64,000 nucleotides of DNA from JADJYF01 sp050186725 (GCA_050186725.1 JBFWYG010000014.1:15648-79647), one strand, 5' to 3'; shown: positions 44,249-54,178, counted from the stretch's first letter. The notes: generated by a model from the letters alone, not told the origin. Made by a program: numbers and translations.

Positions 44249-45409
44249 TCACAGCTTGCACAGCTTGGCCGCGGCCGCGCGCAGGGTGTCATCCTCCTTG
44301 CAGAAGCAGAAGCGCACGTAGCGCTGCGCCGGCGGCGACTGGTAGAAGACCGACATCGGGATCGCCGCCACGCCCACTTCCTGGGTCAGCCAGGTCACCA
44401 GCTCGATGTCGCTGCGATCGGAGATCGCGCTGTACTCGGCCAACTGGAAGAACGTGCCCGCGCTCGGCGTGAAGCGGAAGCGCGAGCCGGCCATCGCGGC
44501 GTTGAAGAGATCGCGCTTGCGCTGGTAGAAGGCCGGCAGCTCGTCCAGGTGCTCGGGATGGTGCGCCATGAAGTCGGCGAGCGCGTGCTGCAGCGGCATG
44601 GCGGTGACGAAGGCCACGAACTGGTGCACGCGCTTGAACTCGGTCATCAGGAGCGGCGGCGCGACGCAGTAGCCGATCTTCCAGCCGGTCACGCTGTAGG
44701 TCTTGCCGAAGGAGAAGACGGTGTAGCTGCGCGCCGCGAGCCGCGGCTTGCGGAGCACGCTCCAGTGCGGCCGGCCGTCGAACACCAGGTGCTCGTAGAC
44801 CTCGTCAGACATCACTATCAGATCGTGCGCCTCGGCCAGTTCGAGCAGCGCATCCAGATCGCTCTCCGCGAACACGCTGCCGCTCGGGTTGTGCGGCGAG
44901 TTGACCATGATCATGCGGGTGCGCGGCGTGATGGCGCGGCGGACCGCGTCCCAGTCGATGCGATAGTCCGGCGCCGCGAGCACCAGGTGCACCGGCACGC
45001 CGCCCGCCAGGCGCACCGCCGGGTCGTAGCTGTCGTACACCGGGTCGAACATGATGACTTCATCGCCCGGCCGCACCACCGCGTGCACCGCGCAGAAGAT
45101 CGCCTCCGTCGCGCCCGGCGTGACCGTCACCTGGGTATCGGGGTCGATGCGGTGGTCGTAGAAGCGCTCGAGCTTGGCCGCGATCTGCGCGCGCAGTGGC
45201 GCAATGCCCGCAAGCGGCGCGTACTGGTTGTAGCCGTTCAGCGTGTACCAGCCCAGCCGCTCGCGCAGCGCCAATGGGCCGTCGTAGTCCGGGTAGCCCT
45301 GCGAGAGATTGATGGCGCCGTGGTCGTGGGCCATCTGCGACATCACCGTGAAAATCGTGGTGCCGACATCGGGCAGCTTGCTGTCGAGTCGCGGCGCGGC
45401 GGTATTCAT
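44249..45409 (-). CDS. ybdL: Methionine aminotransferase, class I PLP family
   Basis: Predicted 386 residues, as in E. coli YbdL. PLP lysine in SFGKTYSVTGWKIGYCVAPP and other fold-type I features: INLSQGYPDYDGP, VTPGATEAI, NSPHNPSG, FDPVYDSYDP. YbdL-like enzymes transfer amino groups from methionine and some aromatic amino acids to 2-oxo acids. ATG 45409 is the conserved start. It lies divergent to glnE. Confidence 0.9.
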   Translation of the reverse strand: MNTAAPRLDSKLPDVGTTIFTVMSQMAHDHGAINLSQGYPDYDGPLALRERLGWYTLNGYNQYAPLAGIAPLRAQIAAKLERFYDHRIDPDTQVTVTPGATEAIFCAVHAVVRPGDEVIMFDPVYDSYDPAVRLAGGVPVHLVLAAPDYRIDWDAVRRAITPRTRMIMVNSPHNPSGSVFAESDLDALLELAEAHDLIVMSDEVYEHLVFDGRPHWSVLRKPRLAARSYTVFSFGKTYSVTGWKIGYCVAPPLLMTEFKRVHQFVAFVTAMPLQHALADFMAHHPEHLDELPAFYQRKRDLFNAAMAGSRFRFTPSAGTFFQLAEYSAISDRSDIELVTWLTQEVGVAAIPMSVFYQSPPAQRYVRFCFCKEDDTLRAAAAKLCKL

Positions 45410-45528
45410 GAGATCTGGGCCTGCTTCTGGGACAATGCCGCGCGACCGGCGTCGCGGCGAGCCATCCTCACCGCCCGCGCGGGTTTGATCAACTGGCGAG
45501 CCCTGGCGGTTCGCCCTGGATGTAGGCC

Positions 45529-48417
45529 ATGCATGACCTGACCGCCCTGCCGGCGGCGCTGCGCGCCGATACCGCGCGCCTGCTCGAGCGCTTCGACGAG
45601 GCCGTCGCGGCGGCCGCGCTGACCTTGCCGAACGGGCCGCTCGCGGCACACATCACGAGCGCCTTCGCCAAGAGTCCGTTCCTGGCGGAGTACGCCTGCC
45701 GTGCGCCGGCCGAATTCCTGACGATGATCGCCGCCGCCGACACCCCGCGGGATCGAAACGCCTACGACGCCCTGCTCGAGCCGGCGCTCGACGCGGCGCC
45801 CGATGTGCCGGCCGCGAAACAGGCGCTGCGCCGGCGGCGACGCGCGGAGATGGCGCGCATCGCCTGGCGCGACCTCGAAGGCCGTGCGCCGGTCGAAACC
45901 GTGATGGCGGAGCTCTCGGCCTTTGCCGACGCCACCGTGAGCGCGGCCGTGGCCTGGCTGCACCAGCGCCTGGAAGCGCGCTTCGGCCGCGCCTACGGCG
46001 AGGACGGCGCGCCGCTCAGCCTGCTGGTGCTCGGCATGGGCAAGCTCGGTGGCGGCGAGCTCAACTACTCCTCCGACATCGATCTCTTGTTCATCTACGA
46101 ATGCGACGGCGTGACCCGCGGCGGGCGCAAGGAGCTCGAGCACCAGGACTATTTCGATCGGCTCGGCCGCGAGCTGATCGGGCTCTTGAACGAGAACACC
46201 GCGGACGGCTTCGTGTTCCGCGTGGACATGCGGCTGCGCCCCTTTGGCGACAGCGGTCCGCTCACCTCGAGCCTCGCGGCCATCGAGCACTACTACGCGG
46301 TGCACGGCCGCGACTGGGAGCGCTACGCGCTGATCAAGGCGCGGCCGCTGTGCGGCGACGAACGCTGCCGTGTGGCGCTGGAGGCATTGATCCGGCCCTT
46401 CGTGTATCGCCGATACCTGGACTACGGCGCGCTCGACGCGCTGCGTGACATGAAGGCGCTGATCGATCGCGAGGCGAGTTCCGAGGAGCTCGCCGGCGAC
46501 GTCAAGCGGGGGCGCGGGGGCATCCGCGAGATCGAGTTCACGGGTCAGCTGTTCCAGCTCACCCGCGGCGGGCGCGAAGCGCGCCTGCGACAGCGTTCGC
46601 TCTTGCCGACGCTGGAAGTCTGCGGTGAACTCGGCCTGCTGGACTTGGACGAAGTGCGCACCCTGCTCGCCGCCTACCGTTTCCTACGTACCGTCGAACA
46701 TCGCCTGCAGCAGGTGCGGGACGAACAGACCCATGCGCTGCCACGCGAGCCGCGCGAGCAGGCGCGGCTCGCCTTCGCCCTCGACTACGCCGACTGGCCG
46801 GCGCTCGCGCAGACGCTGGACGCGCATCGCGCGGCGACACGCGCGCTGTTCGCCGGCATGCTGCAGCCGGTGGCGACGCAGGCCGCGTCGGCGCGCGACG
46901 CGGACGACTGGACCACTTTGTGGCGCGACGCGGCGCACGATGATCTCGGTCCGCGCCTGGTGGCACGCGGACGCGCCGATCCGACGGCCCTCGTCGAGGC
47001 GCTGCGCGACCTGAAATCCGAACGCTTCCAGGCGCGGCTCTCGCAGCACAGCCGCGCGCGGCTCGATCGCGTCATGCCGCGCCTGCTCGAACTGTTCTGC
47101 ACGCGTGGCGAAGCGGACGAGACCGTGCTGCGCCTGGCGGGCCTCCTGCGCGCCATCGCCGGCCGCAGCGTGTACCTGGCCTTTCTGGCCGACAATCCCG
47201 ACGCGCTCACGCGCGTCGTGGACCTGTTCGCGGCCAGCAGCTGGATAGCCCAGCAGATCACCCGTCATCCCCTGCTGCTGGACGAGCTGCTCGACGCGCG
47301 CGCGCTCTACGCGCCGCCCGACCAGGCGCGGCTGCATGCGCTGCTCGGCGCGCAGCTCGCCGGCACGGACGATCTCGAGTCCGCCATGGAGACCCTGCGC
47401 GCGTTCAAGAACAGCCAGGTGCTGCGCGTCGCGGCGAGCGACATCACCGGCCAGTTCCCGATAGCAGAGGTCAGCAACCAGCTGACCTACATCGCCGAGG
47501 TCTGCGTGGGTTATGCGCTCGATCTCGCCTGGCGCGACCTGGTCACGAAGTACGGCACGCCGCGCTGCGCGGACGGCGCGGTCCTGCGCGAGGTCCAGGT
47601 CGCGGTGATCGGCTACGGCAAGCTCGGCGGCTGGGAGCTCGGCTACGGCTCGGATCTCGACCTCGTGTTCCTGCACGACAGCGCGGGCGAGGCGCAACGG
47701 ACCGACGGCGAGCGCCCCATCGAGAACCCGGTGTTCCTGGGTCGCCTCGCCCAGCGCCTGGTGCACATCCTGTCCACCACCACGCCGTCCGGCATGGCCT
47801 ACGAAATCGACACGCGCCTGCGCCCGAGCGGCGCCGCCGGGCAGCTGGTCACCAACGCGGAGGCCTTCGCCACCTACCAGGACAAGGACGCCTGGGTGTG
47901 GGAGCACCAGGCGCTGGTGCGGGCGCGGGCCATCGCCGGCGCCCCGGCGCTATGCGCGCGCTTCGGTGAGATTCGCGCGCAGGTGCTCGCCCGGCCACGC
48001 GCGCCCGACCAGCTCGCGCGAGACATCGCCGAGATGCGCGCGCGCATGCTGGCCGAACTCGATCGCGGCGGCCGCCAGGCGTTCGACTTGAAGCACGGCC
48101 GCGGAGGTATTACTGATATTGAATTTATGGTGCAATACGCCGTCCTCCGGTGGGCGGGTCAGCACCCGCGACTCCTCACCTGGACCGACAACCTGCGACT
48201 CCTCGAGATCATCGCCGACCTGGGACTGTGGAGCGCCGCGCAGTGCCGCGGGCTGCACGACGCCTATTTCGCCTATCGTGCCGAGCTGCACCGCTGCGCG
48301 CTGCAGCAGATCGACGGGCTGGTGGACGCCAGCCGTTTCCAGGAACAACGCCGGGAAGTCCGGGCCATCTGGGACGCCGTTTTGGGTCTACATACGCACG
48401 CAGGAGAGAACACATGA
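45529..48417 (+). CDS. glnE: Bifunctional glutamine synthetase adenylyltransferase/deadenylylase
   Basis: Predicted 962 residues, the family length. It has two nucleotidyltransferase domains: the N-terminal one with LVLGMGKLGGGELNYSSDID and RLRPFGDSGPL, the C-terminal one with VIGYGKLGGWELGYGSDLDL and DTRLRPSGAAGQLV, each followed by a helical GlnE domain. It adds AMP to glutamine synthetase or removes it, under PII control. The gene overlaps ilvE by four bases (ATGA). The sequence at 48110-48140 is locally AT-rich compared with the rest of the gene but remains in frame. Confidence 0.97.
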   Translation: MHDLTALPAALRADTARLLERFDEAVAAAALTLPNGPLAAHITSAFAKSPFLAEYACRAPAEFLTMIAAADTPRDRNAYDALLEPALDAAPDVPAAKQALRRRRRAEMARIAWRDLEGRAPVETVMAELSAFADATVSAAVAWLHQRLEARFGRAYGEDGAPLSLLVLGMGKLGGGELNYSSDIDLLFIYECDGVTRGGRKELEHQDYFDRLGRELIGLLNENTADGFVFRVDMRLRPFGDSGPLTSSLAAIEHYYAVHGRDWERYALIKARPLCGDERCRVALEALIRPFVYRRYLDYGALDALRDMKALIDREASSEELAGDVKRGRGGIREIEFTGQLFQLTRGGREARLRQRSLLPTLEVCGELGLLDLDEVRTLLAAYRFLRTVEHRLQQVRDEQTHALPREPREQARLAFALDYADWPALAQTLDAHRAATRALFAGMLQPVATQAASARDADDWTTLWRDAAHDDLGPRLVARGRADPTALVEALRDLKSERFQARLSQHSRARLDRVMPRLLELFCTRGEADETVLRLAGLLRAIAGRSVYLAFLADNPDALTRVVDLFAASSWIAQQITRHPLLLDELLDARALYAPPDQARLHALLGAQLAGTDDLESAMETLRAFKNSQVLRVAASDITGQFPIAEVSNQLTYIAEVCVGYALDLAWRDLVTKYGTPRCADGAVLREVQVAVIGYGKLGGWELGYGSDLDLVFLHDSAGEAQRTDGERPIENPVFLGRLAQRLVHILSTTTPSGMAYEIDTRLRPSGAAGQLVTNAEAFATYQDKDAWVWEHQALVRARAIAGAPALCARFGEIRAQVLARPRAPDQLARDIAEMRARMLAELDRGGRQAFDLKHGRGGITDIEFMVQYAVLRWAGQHPRLLTWTDNLRLLEIIADLGLWSAAQCRGLHDAYFAYRAELHRCALQQIDGLVDASRFQEQRREVRAIWDAVLGLHTHAGENT

Positions 48418-49337
48418 GTTACGCCGATCGCGATGGTGTGATCTGGATGGACGGCAAGATGGTCCCGTGGCGCGACGCCAACGTCCACGTGCTGACCCAC
48501 TCGCTGCACTACGGCGTGGGCGCCTTCGAGGGCATCCGCGCTTACAAGACCGCGCAGGGCACCGCGATCTTCCGCCTGGACGATCACGTCAAGCGGCTGT
48601 TCGACAGCTGCCACATCCTCGAGATGAAGATGCCGTTCACGCACGCCGAGATTCGCGACGCCTGCATCGCGGCCGTGCGCGAGAACAAGCTCGAGACCGC
48701 CTACATCCGCCCGCTGGCCTTCTACGGCTCGGAGGGCATGGGCCTGCACGCGCAGAACCTCTCCACCCACGTCGCCGTGGCGGCCTGGTTCTGGGGCGCG
48801 TATCTCGGCGCCGATGCGCTCACCAAGGGCATCCGCATCAAGACCTCGTCCTACACCCGTCACCTGGTGAACAGCGTGATGGCCCACGCCAAGGCCTGCG
48901 GCAACTACATCAATTCCATCCTGGCGCTGCAGGAAGCGGCGCGCGACGGCTATGACGAGGCGCTGCTGCTGGACGCCGACGGCATGGTCGCCGAGGGCAG
49001 CGGCGAGAACATCTTCATCGTGCGTCGCGGCAAGCTCTACACGCCGTCCTTGACCTCGGTGCTGGAAGGCATCACGCGCGACACCGTGCTGCACCTCGCG
49101 CGCGAGGAAGGCCTGCAGGTGGAAGAGAAGCGCATCACTCGCGACGAGGTCTACATCGCCGACGAGTGCTTCTTCACCGGCACCGCGGCCGAGGTCACGC
49201 CCATCCGTGAGCTCGACAACCGGCAGATCGGCTCGGGCTCCATCGGCCCTGTCACCAAGAAGCTGCAGGGCATCTACCTCGACCTGGTCGAAGGTCGCCG
49301 CAAGTGCCCGCCGGAGTGGCTCACGCTGGTCGGTTAA
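48414..49337 (+). CDS. ilvE: Branched-chain amino acid aminotransferase
   Basis: Predicted 307 residues (E. coli 309). Class IV PLP enzyme: VLTHSLHYGVGAFEGIRAYK, RLDDHVKRLFDSCHIL, SYTRHLVNSVMAHAKACGNY with the PLP lysine, ADGMVAEGSGENIFIV, and FFTGTAAEVTPIRELD. It makes or degrades valine, leucine and isoleucine. A GGAGAG ribosome site lies inside the end of glnE, so the two are coupled. The order glnE-ilvE followed by envelope genes is common in Gammaproteobacteria. Confidence 0.97.
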   Translation: MSYADRDGVIWMDGKMVPWRDANVHVLTHSLHYGVGAFEGIRAYKTAQGTAIFRLDDHVKRLFDSCHILEMKMPFTHAEIRDACIAAVRENKLETAYIRPLAFYGSEGMGLHAQNLSTHVAVAAWFWGAYLGADALTKGIRIKTSSYTRHLVNSVMAHAKACGNYINSILALQEAARDGYDEALLLDADGMVAEGSGENIFIVRRGKLYTPSLTSVLEGITRDTVLHLAREEGLQVEEKRITRDEVYIADECFFTGTAAEVTPIRELDNRQIGSGSIGPVTKKLQGIYLDLVEGRRKCPPEWLTLVG

Positions 49338-49358
49338 GGCCTGGGCGCGCTGCCCGCG

Positions 49359-50258
49359 ATGACACGCGCGCTCACCGTCTGGCAATGGACCGACGGCAAG
49401 CGCGGCCATGAACGGCAGTGCGAGGGACTCGTCGCGGCGCTCGCCGAACGTGTCTGCGTGAATCACCGTCTTTTGCGCGCGCCGAGTTCCGCCTGGGCGC
49501 GCGGCCTCGCGTTCTGCGGCGGCCCGCTGCCGCTGCCCGAGGGTCAGCCCGATCTCCTGCTCGGCGCCGGTCGCGCCTGCCAGCTGCCGCTGCTCGCCGC
49601 GCGACGGCGGCGCGGCGGTCGTGCCGTCTACCTGATGCGCCCGCAACTGCCGCTGTCCTGGTTCGATCTCAACGTGGTGCCGCGGCATGACGGCGTGGCG
49701 GCCAGCGCACACGTGGTGGTGAGCGAGGGGCCGCTGAATCCCGTGCGGCCGGCCGCGGCGCGAGACGAGTCGCTCGGACTGGTGCTGCTCGGCGGGGCCT
49801 CCGCTCATCACGCTTGGGACAGCGACGCGATGCTTGCCCAGCTCGAGCGCGTCCTGCGCGCCACGCCGGCGCGCCGCTGGGTGGTGACCGATTCACGCCG
49901 CGCGCCTGCCGATCTCGCCGTCCGTCTCGCCGCCTTGCCCGGCATCGAATTCCATTCCCACCGCGAGACCCCGCCGGACTGGCTGCCCGCGCTGCTCGCG
50001 CGCGCCGCCGAGGTATGGGTGAGCGCCGACAGCGTGTCAATGATCTACGAGGCGCTGTCCGGCGGCGCGCGCGTCGGCGTGCTGGACGTGCCGCCACGGC
50101 GTGCCGATCGCATCACCACCATCGCCGCCGATCTGCGCGCGCGCGGCCTTACGCACGGCGTCGACGAGGCGCCGCTCACGGCTGCGCCCCCAACGCCCCT
50201 CGACGAGGCGGGGCGAGTGGCCGAGCTGATCCTCGCGCGCTGGTTCACCGTGTCATGA
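49359..50258 (+). CDS. ELM1/GtrOC1 family putative nucleoside-diphospho-sugar hydrolase or glycosyltransferase
   Basis: Predicted 299 residues. The bacterial ELM1 family pattern is seen: WQWTDGKRGHERQCEGLVAA at the start, LLLGAGRACQLPLLAARRR, MRPQLPLSWFDLNVVPRHDG, and VWVSADSVSMIYEALSGG near the end, close to UDP-sugar-binding folds of GT-B type. The family is named after a plant mitochondrial fission protein but the bacterial role is thought to be in LPS or capsule assembly. It overlaps the next gene by four bases (ATGA). Confidence 0.82.
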   Translation: MTRALTVWQWTDGKRGHERQCEGLVAALAERVCVNHRLLRAPSSAWARGLAFCGGPLPLPEGQPDLLLGAGRACQLPLLAARRRRGGRAVYLMRPQLPLSWFDLNVVPRHDGVAASAHVVVSEGPLNPVRPAAARDESLGLVLLGGASAHHAWDSDAMLAQLERVLRATPARRWVVTDSRRAPADLAVRLAALPGIEFHSHRETPPDWLPALLARAAEVWVSADSVSMIYEALSGGARVGVLDVPPRRADRITTIAADLRARGLTHGVDEAPLTAAPPTPLDEAGRVAELILARWFTVS

Positions 50259-51382
50259 GCACGCGCCTGACCGTCGCGCAGCTGTTGCCGCAGATGGATG
50301 TCGGCGGCGTGGAACGCGGCACCATCCAGATAGCCGAGGCGCTGGTCGCGGCCGGACATCGCGCGCTGGTGGTGAGCGCCGGCGGTGGCCGGTTGCTGCC
50401 GGAGCTCGCGGCCTGCGGCGCGGAGCATGTGCCGCTCGCCATCGGTGAGAAACACGTGAAGACACTCAGCCTGATCGGGCCACTGCGCCAGGTGCTGCGC
50501 GAGGCGCGGGTCGACGTCGTGCATGCGCGCTCGCGCCTGCCGGCCTGGATCGGCTGGCGCGCGCTGCGCGGTCTGCCCGCTCACGAGCGGCCGGCCTGGC
50601 TGACCACCGTGCATGGGCCCTACAGGGTCAATCGCTACTCGCGCATCATGGTGAGCGGTGAGCGGGTGATCGCCATCTCGGACTTCATTCGCGACTACGT
50701 GCTCAGCAACTACCCGACCGTCGACCCGAGTGCGCTGCGCGTCATTCCACGCGGCGTCGATCGAGCGAGCCATGCCTATGACTTCGAGCCCGATGCCGGC
50801 TGGCGCGCGCGCTGGCAGGCTGAGCATGGGCAACTGCACGGTCGCGCGCTCTTGATCCTGCCCGCGCGTCTCACGCGCTGGAAGGGCCAGCTCGACTTCA
50901 TCGAAGTAGTAGCGACGCTGCGTCGCCAGGGACGCGCCGTGCACGGCCTCATCGCCGGCGCCGCCCACCCGCGCAAACAGGCTTTCGAGGCCGAACTGCG
51001 CGCGCGGGTCGCCGCGCTCGGACTCGAGCACGACATCAGCTTTCTCGGCCAGCGCGGCGACCTGCGCGAACTGCTGGCTGTCTCTGACATTGCCTGCTCT
51101 CTGACCACCGAGCCCGAGGCTTTCGGTCGCACCACCATCGAGGCGCTCAGCGTGGGTACGCCGGTGGTGGGTTATGACTACGGCGGTACGGGCGAGATCC
51201 TGCGCGCGGTGTATCCCGCAGGGCTCGTCCCGGTCGGCAACACCGGTGCGGCCGCGGCGCGCATCGCGGCGCTGCTCGACGAGCCGGTCGCCGTGCCACG
51301 CGAACACCCCTACACCGTGGAAGCGTTGCAGCAGGCGACGCTCGCCGTGTACGCGGAACTCGCCGCACGCCGTCAGCGATGA
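50255..51382 (+). CDS. Glycosyltransferase family 4, LPS-type
   Basis: Predicted 375 residues, GT-B fold. The N-terminal loop QMDVGGVERGTIQIAEALVA, the middle KGQLDFIEVVATLRRQGRAV, and the donor-binding EAFGRTTIEALSVGTPVVGYD with the conserved E-x7-E pattern. It transfers a sugar from a nucleotide donor to a growing envelope saccharide; the specific sugar cannot be inferred. Its last ten bases overlap the end of the sulfotransferase gene on the other strand. Confidence 0.9.
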   Translation: MSTRLTVAQLLPQMDVGGVERGTIQIAEALVAAGHRALVVSAGGGRLLPELAACGAEHVPLAIGEKHVKTLSLIGPLRQVLREARVDVVHARSRLPAWIGWRALRGLPAHERPAWLTTVHGPYRVNRYSRIMVSGERVIAISDFIRDYVLSNYPTVDPSALRVIPRGVDRASHAYDFEPDAGWRARWQAEHGQLHGRALLILPARLTRWKGQLDFIEVVATLRRQGRAVHGLIAGAAHPRKQAFEAELRARVAALGLEHDISFLGQRGDLRELLAVSDIACSLTTEPEAFGRTTIEALSVGTPVVGYDYGGTGEILRAVYPAGLVPVGNTGAAAARIAALLDEPVAVPREHPYTVEALQQATLAVYAELAARRQR

Positions 51383-52185
51383 CCGTAGTCGTAACCGAAG
51401 TCGTGGCGCAGACAACGCCGACAGGCGGCGGCGATGTAGGCGCGCTCGGCCGCGCCGAGCGTCGGCGAGTCACCGTCGTCGACCCGCACCGCCCCCGGCG
51501 GTCGCGCGGGATCGTCGCGCGCGGCCATGCTGCGCTTGTCCGACGCCGCGATGCCGTGCTCGACATCGACCGCGCTGAGCCCCAGCGCGAAATGGGCGTT
51601 GACCCGTTCGAGCGCGGCGCGCGGATCGGCACGCAAGTCTTCGTAGCGCAGGACGACGAAGCGCGCTGGCGCGGCGCGCCACGCATCACCCCAGGCGTTC
51701 ATGAAACGCAGCGTCCACCACAGGTCGCTGTTGTAGCGGCGCCCGGCCGGATCGCCGCGCACGTAGGTGCCGAAGTCGACCGCGTAGCGCGCGCGCCATT
51801 TGGCGTAGTTCGACGCCAGCGAATCGCGCAGGTCGCGCAGCAGCAGCACATGTGGCGGCAGTCGCCACAGGCGCTGGGCCCACGCCGCGGTGAAACAGGG
51901 ATGAGGCATGCTGTGGCTGCTGATGAGTCGCGGCAGGCTGGGATACACCACCGCGTCCCGCGGCCCACCGATGATGTCGTTGGCGTGGTTGTAGGCGGGC
52001 GGCGGTGTGCCGTGGCGATGGGCAAGCGCGTTGGCCAGCATGAACTTCAGCCAGTGGGTGCCCGACTGGTGCATGCTCGCGATCTGGCCCACGCAGTCGC
52101 GCTGGCCGAGCAGCGCGAAGTTGCCGAGCCCGCGCCGCCACGCGTGGTAGTGAAAGGCCAGGATGTCGCGGTGGCTGGGCGTCAT
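51373..52185 (-). CDS. Sulfotransferase family protein
   Basis: Predicted 270 residues. The PAPS 5'-phosphosulfate loop reads SMHQSGTHWLKFMLANALAH and the 3'-phosphate site LLRDLRDSLASNYAKWRARY; a later FVVLRYEDLRADPRAALERV is the usual dimer/PAPS element. It should move sulfate from PAPS to a hydroxyl of a sugar or lipid in the cytoplasm. It is embedded within glycosyltransferase genes but lies on the opposite strand, with its start 24 bases from a divergent GT9 gene and its end overlapping a GT4 gene. ATG 52185 is used. Confidence 0.86.
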   Translation of the reverse strand: MTPSHRDILAFHYHAWRRGLGNFALLGQRDCVGQIASMHQSGTHWLKFMLANALAHRHGTPPPAYNHANDIIGGPRDAVVYPSLPRLISSHSMPHPCFTAAWAQRLWRLPPHVLLLRDLRDSLASNYAKWRARYAVDFGTYVRGDPAGRRYNSDLWWTLRFMNAWGDAWRAAPARFVVLRYEDLRADPRAALERVNAHFALGLSAVDVEHGIAASDKRSMAARDDPARPPGAVRVDDGDSPTLGAAERAYIAAACRRCLRHDFGYDYGHR

Positions 52186-52209
52186 GGTCGGCAGGGGACG
52201 ATAGGCTGA

Positions 52210-53154
52210 GTGAGCGGCATCCTGGTCATCAAGCTGGGCGCGCTGGGCGACGTGGTGATGGCGACCGCGCTGATGGACGCCATCGCGCGCCATCATGCCG
52301 AGGACCAGCTCACGCTGCTCACGACACCGGCCTACGCGGGGCTCTTCGACGGCTGGTCGCGCTGGCGGGTCATCGGCCTGCCGCGCAAGGGCTGGCGCGA
52401 CACGCTCGCCATGGCGGCCTGGGTGCGACGCGGGCGCTTCGCGCGCATCTACGATCTGCAGGCCAACGATCGCACTGCCATCGTGTGCGCATTGTCCGGC
52501 AGCCGCGAGCGGGTCGGCAACCACGCACGCTTCCCCTACACCCATCATCCTACGAGTCCCTGGCGGGGCGAGGGCCACATCTTCGAGCGCATGCGCGCGG
52601 TGCTGGCGAGCGCCGGCATCGACGACGTCCCCGCATTGCCCGTGTTGCCGGCCGACTCAGCGAGCGTGGCGCGCGTCGCTGCCTGGCGCGCATCCCATGG
52701 TCTTGCGGATGGCCACTACGTAGTGCTGCATGCGGGCGCGAGCGCGCGTCGTCCGGAGAAGATCTGGCCGCATTTCGCGGCGTTGGCCGCGCGGCTGACT
52801 GCTGCCGGATTCACCGTGGTGTGGCTGGGCGGAGACGAGGATCGTGCCTTGAACGCCGCGCACGCGCGGCTTTGCGGCATCGACGCGAGCAGCGCGCTAT
52901 CGCTGGTCGAACTGGCGGAAGTCGGGCGCCACGCGAGGTTTGCCGTGACCAACGACTCGGCGCCCATGCACGTGCTCGCGGCGTCCGGCATTCCGGTGTT
53001 CGGCCTGTTCGGGCCCAGCGACTGGCGGCGTACCCACGCGCTCGGCCAGGCCGACAATGTGATCGCCTGTGCACCCGGCGAGCACGACCTCGCGACCCTC
53101 AGCGTGGACCAGGTCTGGTTACGCCTCGCGGCGGCGGGGCTCACGCCCGGCTAG
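52210..53154 (+). CDS. Glycosyltransferase family 9 (heptosyltransferase-like)
   Basis: Predicted 314 residues. The N-terminal IGDVV-like element reads ILVIKLGALGDVVMATALMD and the C-terminal nucleotide-sugar part HAGASARRPEKIWPHFAALA and TNDSAPMHVLAASGIPVFGL FGPS. It probably adds heptose or a related sugar to lipid A core in the inner membrane face. The start is GTG at 52210, which lies very close to the divergent sulfotransferase start. The gene overlaps the convergent GT4 gene by 36 bases. Confidence 0.88.
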   Translation: MSGILVIKLGALGDVVMATALMDAIARHHAEDQLTLLTTPAYAGLFDGWSRWRVIGLPRKGWRDTLAMAAWVRRGRFARIYDLQANDRTAIVCALSGSRERVGNHARFPYTHHPTSPWRGEGHIFERMRAVLASAGIDDVPALPVLPADSASVARVAAWRASHGLADGHYVVLHAGASARRPEKIWPHFAALAARLTAAGFTVVWLGGDEDRALNAAHARLCGIDASSALSLVELAEVGRHARFAVTNDSAPMHVLAASGIPVFGLFGPSDWRRTHALGQADNVIACAPGEHDLATLSVDQVWLRLAAAGLTPG

Positions 53155-54177
53155 CTCGGCATAGGCATCGAGATAGCGGGCGGTGATCACCTCGGCGCTG
53201 TAGCGGGCGCGAAAGCGTTCGAGCGCGGCCTGCGCCCGGCGCGCGCAGAGCGCGTAGTCGCCGAGCGCGAGCGTCAGCGCATCGGCGAGCGCGGCGGCAT
53301 CGTCCCGCGCGGCGAAGCAAGCCGTGTCCGCGTCCAGGATCTCGCACGGCCCCGCGGTCGGCGTGGTGACGATGGGCGTACCGCAGGCCATGGCTTCGAG
53401 CAGCACGATGCCGAAGGGCTCATCGTGCGATGGCAGCACGAAGAGGTGCGCATCGGCGAGAAAGGCCGGCACGTCGGTGATCCAGCCTGGCCAGCACACG
53501 CGGTCCGCGATGCCGAGGCTTGCGGCACGCGCGCGCAGCGCGCCGTTCTCCGGACCATCACCGCCGACTTCGAGCCGCACGTCCACGCCGGCCGCGCGCA
53601 GCGCCGCGGTGGCGTCCAGCAGGCAGGCGAAACCCTTCTTCGCCACGAAGCGACCGAAAGTCTTCAATCGCCAGGGCGGACCGGCGGCGTGGACGCGCGC
53701 CGCCAGCGGCTCCAGGGGTGAGAAATTGGGAATGAGGCGCAGGTCCTGCTCTGCCACGCCCTGCGCGCGCAGATGGGCCGCCTGCGCGGCGGTCGTCGGC
53801 ACCAGCAGATCGATGTCGCGGTAATAGCGCGCGTCCACCAGGTTGTGGGTCTTGGCGACCGTCGGCAGACCGAGCGCGTGGGCGGCGTGACCGGCGAGCA
53901 GCGCGGCGCGCGCGAGATGGGCCTGGACGACCTTGGGGGCGAAGGCTTCCAGCGCCTGGCGCAGTCGCCGACGCGCGAGCAGATCCCAGTTGCCGTGGCA
54001 GCGGAGCGACACGAGCGAGATGCCGCGGCGCCCGGCGAGCATGGGCAGCGCCGCACCGCGACCGTCGCCAATCGCGAGGACCTCGTGGCCGCGCGCCGCG
54101 AGCGCGAGCGAGAGGTCCACGAACGAGCGCTCCGCGCCGCCGAAGCCGCGCGCCAGCATCACTTGCGCGATGCGCAT
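53119..54177 (-). CDS. Glycosyltransferase family 4, second
   Basis: Predicted 352 residues. GFGGAERSFVDLSLALAARG near the start, VVQAHLARAALLAGHAAHAL in the acceptor domain and HDEPFGIVLLEAMACGTPIV with GPCEIL in the donor site. The other GT4 in the cluster is only distantly similar. It starts one base after the next upstream gene (GT9 at 54179), so these two are co-transcribed, probably after mnmE. Its 3' end overlaps the convergent GT9 gene. Confidence 0.9.
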   Translation of the reverse strand: MRIAQVMLARGFGGAERSFVDLSLALAARGHEVLAIGDGRGAALPMLAGRRGISLVSLRCHGNWDLLARRRLRQALEAFAPKVVQAHLARAALLAGHAAHALGLPTVAKTHNLVDARYYRDIDLLVPTTAAQAAHLRAQGVAEQDLRLIPNFSPLEPLAARVHAAGPPWRLKTFGRFVAKKGFACLLDATAALRAAGVDVRLEVGGDGPENGALRARAASLGIADRVCWPGWITDVPAFLADAHLFVLPSHDEPFGIVLLEAMACGTPIVTTPTAGPCEILDADTACFAARDDAAALADALTLALGDYALCARRAQAALERFRARYSAEVITARYLDAYAELAGREPRRREA

Positions 54178-54178
54178 C

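Noticed and set aside
48105..48135. Local AT-rich patch inside glnE that might mark an insertion or promoter
   Set aside because: The GlnE reading frame and conserved motif continue through it without a break, so it is normal coding sequence; an ilvE promoter there would need evidence.
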